Source: a virus
Length of the DNA: 23,235 nt
Reading direction: 5' to 3' (one strand)
Virus record (IMG/VR): IMGVR_UViG_3300005915_003986
Coordinates: 1-23,235 of that record
Part shown: piece after piece, positions 21,300 to 23,235 of the stretch
Layout of the letters: every line of letters starts with the position of its first letter
Position numbering within the stretch: position 1 is the stretch's first letter
Notes under the pieces: model-generated
The model's input: only the letters and a program-made list of their open reading frames with translations
What the model was told of the DNA's origin: nothing
The model's database searches: none
Program-made: the position numbers and the translations under genes

Positions 21300-21448
21300 A
21301 AAATTATAAAACTGGAGTATACAAAACAATCTATGGAAATGCTTGTTATTATATAGAAGGTGATACAGAGGTAGAAGATTTAGATATGAGAAAGGAAATA
21401 TCAATTGAGATGGTAGATTTTTCTAAATTTATAAGAGAAGAGCAATGA
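21296..21448 (+). CDS. 50-aa protein, unknown
   Basis: Begins MKNYKTGVYKTIYGNACYYI and ends KFIREEQ. ATGA overlaps join it to the genes before and after, which strongly supports it as real despite its size. Acidic centre (EGDTEVEDLD). Its position directly before topoisomerase IB suggests co-expression. No motif recognised. Confidence 0.65.
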   Translation: MKNYKTGVYKTIYGNACYYIEGDTEVEDLDMRKEISIEMVDFSKFIREEQ

Positions 21449-22728
21449 AAAATTTTACAATAAAGCGTTATAAAAAAGATGGAAAAAAGATGATTCCTGT
21501 TAGGGTTAAAGATGGAATATGGGTTGAACCCCATTCAGAAGAAGAATATAATAAAAATATAGAAGCAAATAAACTTAAAGATAAACAAAGTAAGTTTATG
21601 TACTATCCTGGTACAAAAGTTCCCCATATTCACTACATGGAAGCTAAAAAGTATGATAAGTATGGTTATCTTTCGGGTGGACCAATGCCTTGGTGTAAAT
21701 TGGAAACAATTGAAACAAATAAGGAACTACTTGCGACAGAAGGCCTATATGAAAAATTAGCACAGGCAGAAAAGGATGATGACAAGGAACAGCTTAGATT
21801 TTTAACAAGACCATTATTAGTTTGGATAGATCCTTGTACAGGAAAAAAGAATGGCGTATATGCTCAAGCTGTAACTATTACAAATAGAAATAATAAGTCA
21901 AATTATGTATATAAAAATCTTGATAGATTCGAACAAGCTGTCAAGGACCTTGAAACACTATATTTAGAAAAAAGAATAAGTACTAAAACTGGAATATGTG
22001 CTCTTATAAATCTACTATCTTATAAATTAGCATTTAGAGTTGGTAATAATGAAAATCCTAAAAGTGGTGTTGGAGTAACAACATTTAGAATACAACATAT
22101 AGAATTTGAACAAGATTATAACAATAAAAAGGTTCAATTCAAATTTAAAGGAAAAAAAGGTGTTCAATGGAATAAAACTTTAAATCCTAAAAATGAATTA
22201 GAAGAATGTATGGTAAAAGATGTAAAAGAATTATGGAATATTTATTATAATTGTCCTTCTGGATTTTTATTTCAGTGGGGTGGAAAAAGAATAACAAGTG
22301 CTGATGTAAATGAATTGTTTAGAAAAATATTAAAAGTTACTCCAGATGAAGAATTATATCTTTCATTTCATAGCTGGAGACATTATTTAGCTTCGAAAGC
22401 TTTTTTGAAAGAATTAGATAAAATTAAGATAAAAAAAGATATTAAGAAGATTGAAGAAAAAAATGATATTAACTCTACCATCAGAAAAGGTAGATTAATT
22501 ACAAGAGAATTAAATAAAGTATTTAAAAAAGTATCAAAAGTATTAAATGATACTCCAGGAGTTGTCTCTAGTACCTACGCAGGTGGAAAAATATTTAGAG
22601 ATTTTTATAATAAATATGGTGTAGAATTTGATGAGAAGAAAAGATCTTGGAGTAAAGAAGCTCATAGTGATGAAGTAGAGGCTGAAAAAGAAAGAAAAGA
22701 GCAACGTAAAATTAAAAAGGAAATTTAA
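21445..22728 (+). CDS. DNA topoisomerase IB (viral/bacterial type)
   Basis: 427 aa, longer than poxvirus enzymes (~314). Catalytic set: Arg in KLAFRVGNNENP; Lys in FKFKGKKGVQW; Arg in SFHSWRHYLAS; Tyr378 in NDTPGVVSSTY, matching the TopIB L-x-NTPAV...Y ending. It relaxes supercoils by a 3'-phosphotyrosine nick. The box around the second Arg (HSWRH) looks more like a tyrosine recombinase H-x-x-R-H than typical TopIB, but the RVGN-x-E block and the -DTP- region favour TopIB. N-terminal 100 residues have WCKLETIETNKEL and LLVWIDPCTGKK. The long charged tail after Tyr378 (49 residues) is unusual. Confidence 0.82.
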   Translation: MKNFTIKRYKKDGKKMIPVRVKDGIWVEPHSEEEYNKNIEANKLKDKQSKFMYYPGTKVPHIHYMEAKKYDKYGYLSGGPMPWCKLETIETNKELLATEGLYEKLAQAEKDDDKEQLRFLTRPLLVWIDPCTGKKNGVYAQAVTITNRNNKSNYVYKNLDRFEQAVKDLETLYLEKRISTKTGICALINLLSYKLAFRVGNNENPKSGVGVTTFRIQHIEFEQDYNNKKVQFKFKGKKGVQWNKTLNPKNELEECMVKDVKELWNIYYNCPSGFLFQWGGKRITSADVNELFRKILKVTPDEELYLSFHSWRHYLASKAFLKELDKIKIKKDIKKIEEKNDINSTIRKGRLITRELNKVFKKVSKVLNDTPGVVSSTYAGGKIFRDFYNKYGVEFDEKKRSWSKEAHSDEVEAEKERKEQRKIKKEI

Positions 22729-23235
22729 TTGATTATATATAAAACTATAAATTTAATTAACAATAAAATTTATATAGGACAGGATTCAAGAAATAGGTCT
22801 GAATATTTAGGCTCTGGTCAAAATATTAAAAGAGCAATTAAAAAATATGGTAAAGAAAATTTTAAAAAAGAAGTAATAGAAAAATGTAGAAGTGCTAAGA
22901 AATTAAATGAAAGAGAGATATATTGGATAAATTTTTATAATTCAATGAATAGTAATATTGGATATAATCTAGTAGAAGGTGGAAACAGTACTTTAGGATA
23001 TAAATTTACAAAAAAACAAAGACTAAATGTTAGTAGAGCAAATAAAGGTAAATCAAAGCCTAATCAATCAAAAACTAGGCTAAGACTATTTAAAGAGGGA
23101 AGACTTACTACGCCATGCCAAGGATTAACAAAAAAAGATAGAACTATAAAAGAGTTACAAAAGAAAAGAAAAAAGACGATGCTAAGGAGATATGGAAGTA
23201 ATTTTAATGGTAAAATTCCCTGGAATAAAGGATTG
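22729..23235 (+). CDS. GIY-YIG homing endonuclease, 3' end outside window
   Basis: Open to the last base. Start TTG 22729, directly after the topoisomerase stop, with AAAAGGAA before it. GIY-YIG core: IIYKTINLINNKIYIGQD, catalytic Arg in SRNRSEYLGSG, then YGKENFKKEVIEKC and REIYWINFYNS, closing GYNLVEGG. NUMOD3-like repeats follow (KFTKKQRLNVSRANKGKSKP), then a KYG-type unit (LRRYGSNFNG). I-TevI/SegA-like plan. Fully consistent with another free-standing homing gene. Confidence 0.85.
   Translation, partial: MIIYKTINLINNKIYIGQDSRNRSEYLGSGQNIKRAIKKYGKENFKKEVIEKCRSAKKLNEREIYWINFYNSMNSNIGYNLVEGGNSTLGYKFTKKQRLNVSRANKGKSKPNQSKTRLRLFKEGRLTTPCQGLTKKDRTIKELQKKRKKTMLRRYGSNFNGKIPWNKGL

Noticed and set aside
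21445-22728. Tyrosine recombinase/integrase
   Set aside because: HSWRH is recombinase-like, but RVGN-x-E, the GK-x-GV block and NDTPGVV...Y match topoisomerase IB.
1-23235. CRISPR array or long tandem repeats
   Set aside because: No regularly spaced identical repeats seen on reading the window.

Overview
The window is 23 kb of AT-rich DNA in which every gene I can support lies on the + strand, tightly packed, often with ATGA or TAATG overlaps and strong AGGAGG-type ribosome sites. TAA, TAG and TGA all act as stops, so the standard bacterial code applies. A tRNA array, a group I intron, an intein, many homing endonucleases, a probable virion protein, a secreted M23 peptidase and a viral/bacterial-type topoisomerase IB together point to a large, low-GC bacteriophage (or prophage). 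The host is not shown. Heptose- and deoxysugar-type genes hint at a Gram-negative glycan, but that is inference.

Layout. (1) 1-673: 3' part of a homing endonuclease. (2) 704-14410: sugar and glycan island. It holds an SIS isomerase (GmhA-like), a HAD phosphatase (GmhB-like) and a transaldolase, which together could make a heptose phosphate from central metabolites. Then come three related glycosyltransferases (one a two-enzyme fusion), a methyltransferase, a GT11 fucosyltransferase-like enzyme, a GDP-fucose-synthase-type epimerase/reductase and a PLP enzyme with His in place of the catalytic Lys, as in the GDP-colitose enzyme ColD. A repeat-built probable virion protein, a KTSC protein, another glycosyltransferase and a GNAT acetyltransferase follow. 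Three free-standing endonuclease genes (1859, 11416, 13102) interrupt the island. (3) 14428-14964: secreted M23 peptidase. (4) 14962-16475: RNA region with tRNAs Thr, Ala, Asp, Glu and an initiator-like Met; odd tRNA-like elements (Leu-type, Val(TAC), His(GTG)); two small genes; and compact folded RNA segments. (5) 16476-19587: a coiled-coil protein, then an actin-like ATPase gene holding a self-splicing-type group I intron in its phosphate-1 loop and an HNH-bearing intein in its phosphate-2 loop. A complete HNH endonuclease gene sits just upstream, and the 6-codon first exon is present twice, once on each side of it. (6) 19616-22728: small membrane, basic and Cys-rich proteins, an RRM RNA-binding protein, a terminator overlapped by a promoter, three small genes and topoisomerase IB. 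(7) 22729-end: start of a GIY-YIG endonuclease.

Most striking points: the doubled 5' exon, which offers two group I 5' splice sites giving the same protein; intron plus intein in the two nucleotide-binding loops of one phage actin; a tRNA-Val with full cloverleaf pairing but no canonical elbow loops; and a candidate phage-borne heptose plus colitose/fucose pathway. Seven endonuclease modules in 23 kb mark this as a heavily invaded genome.
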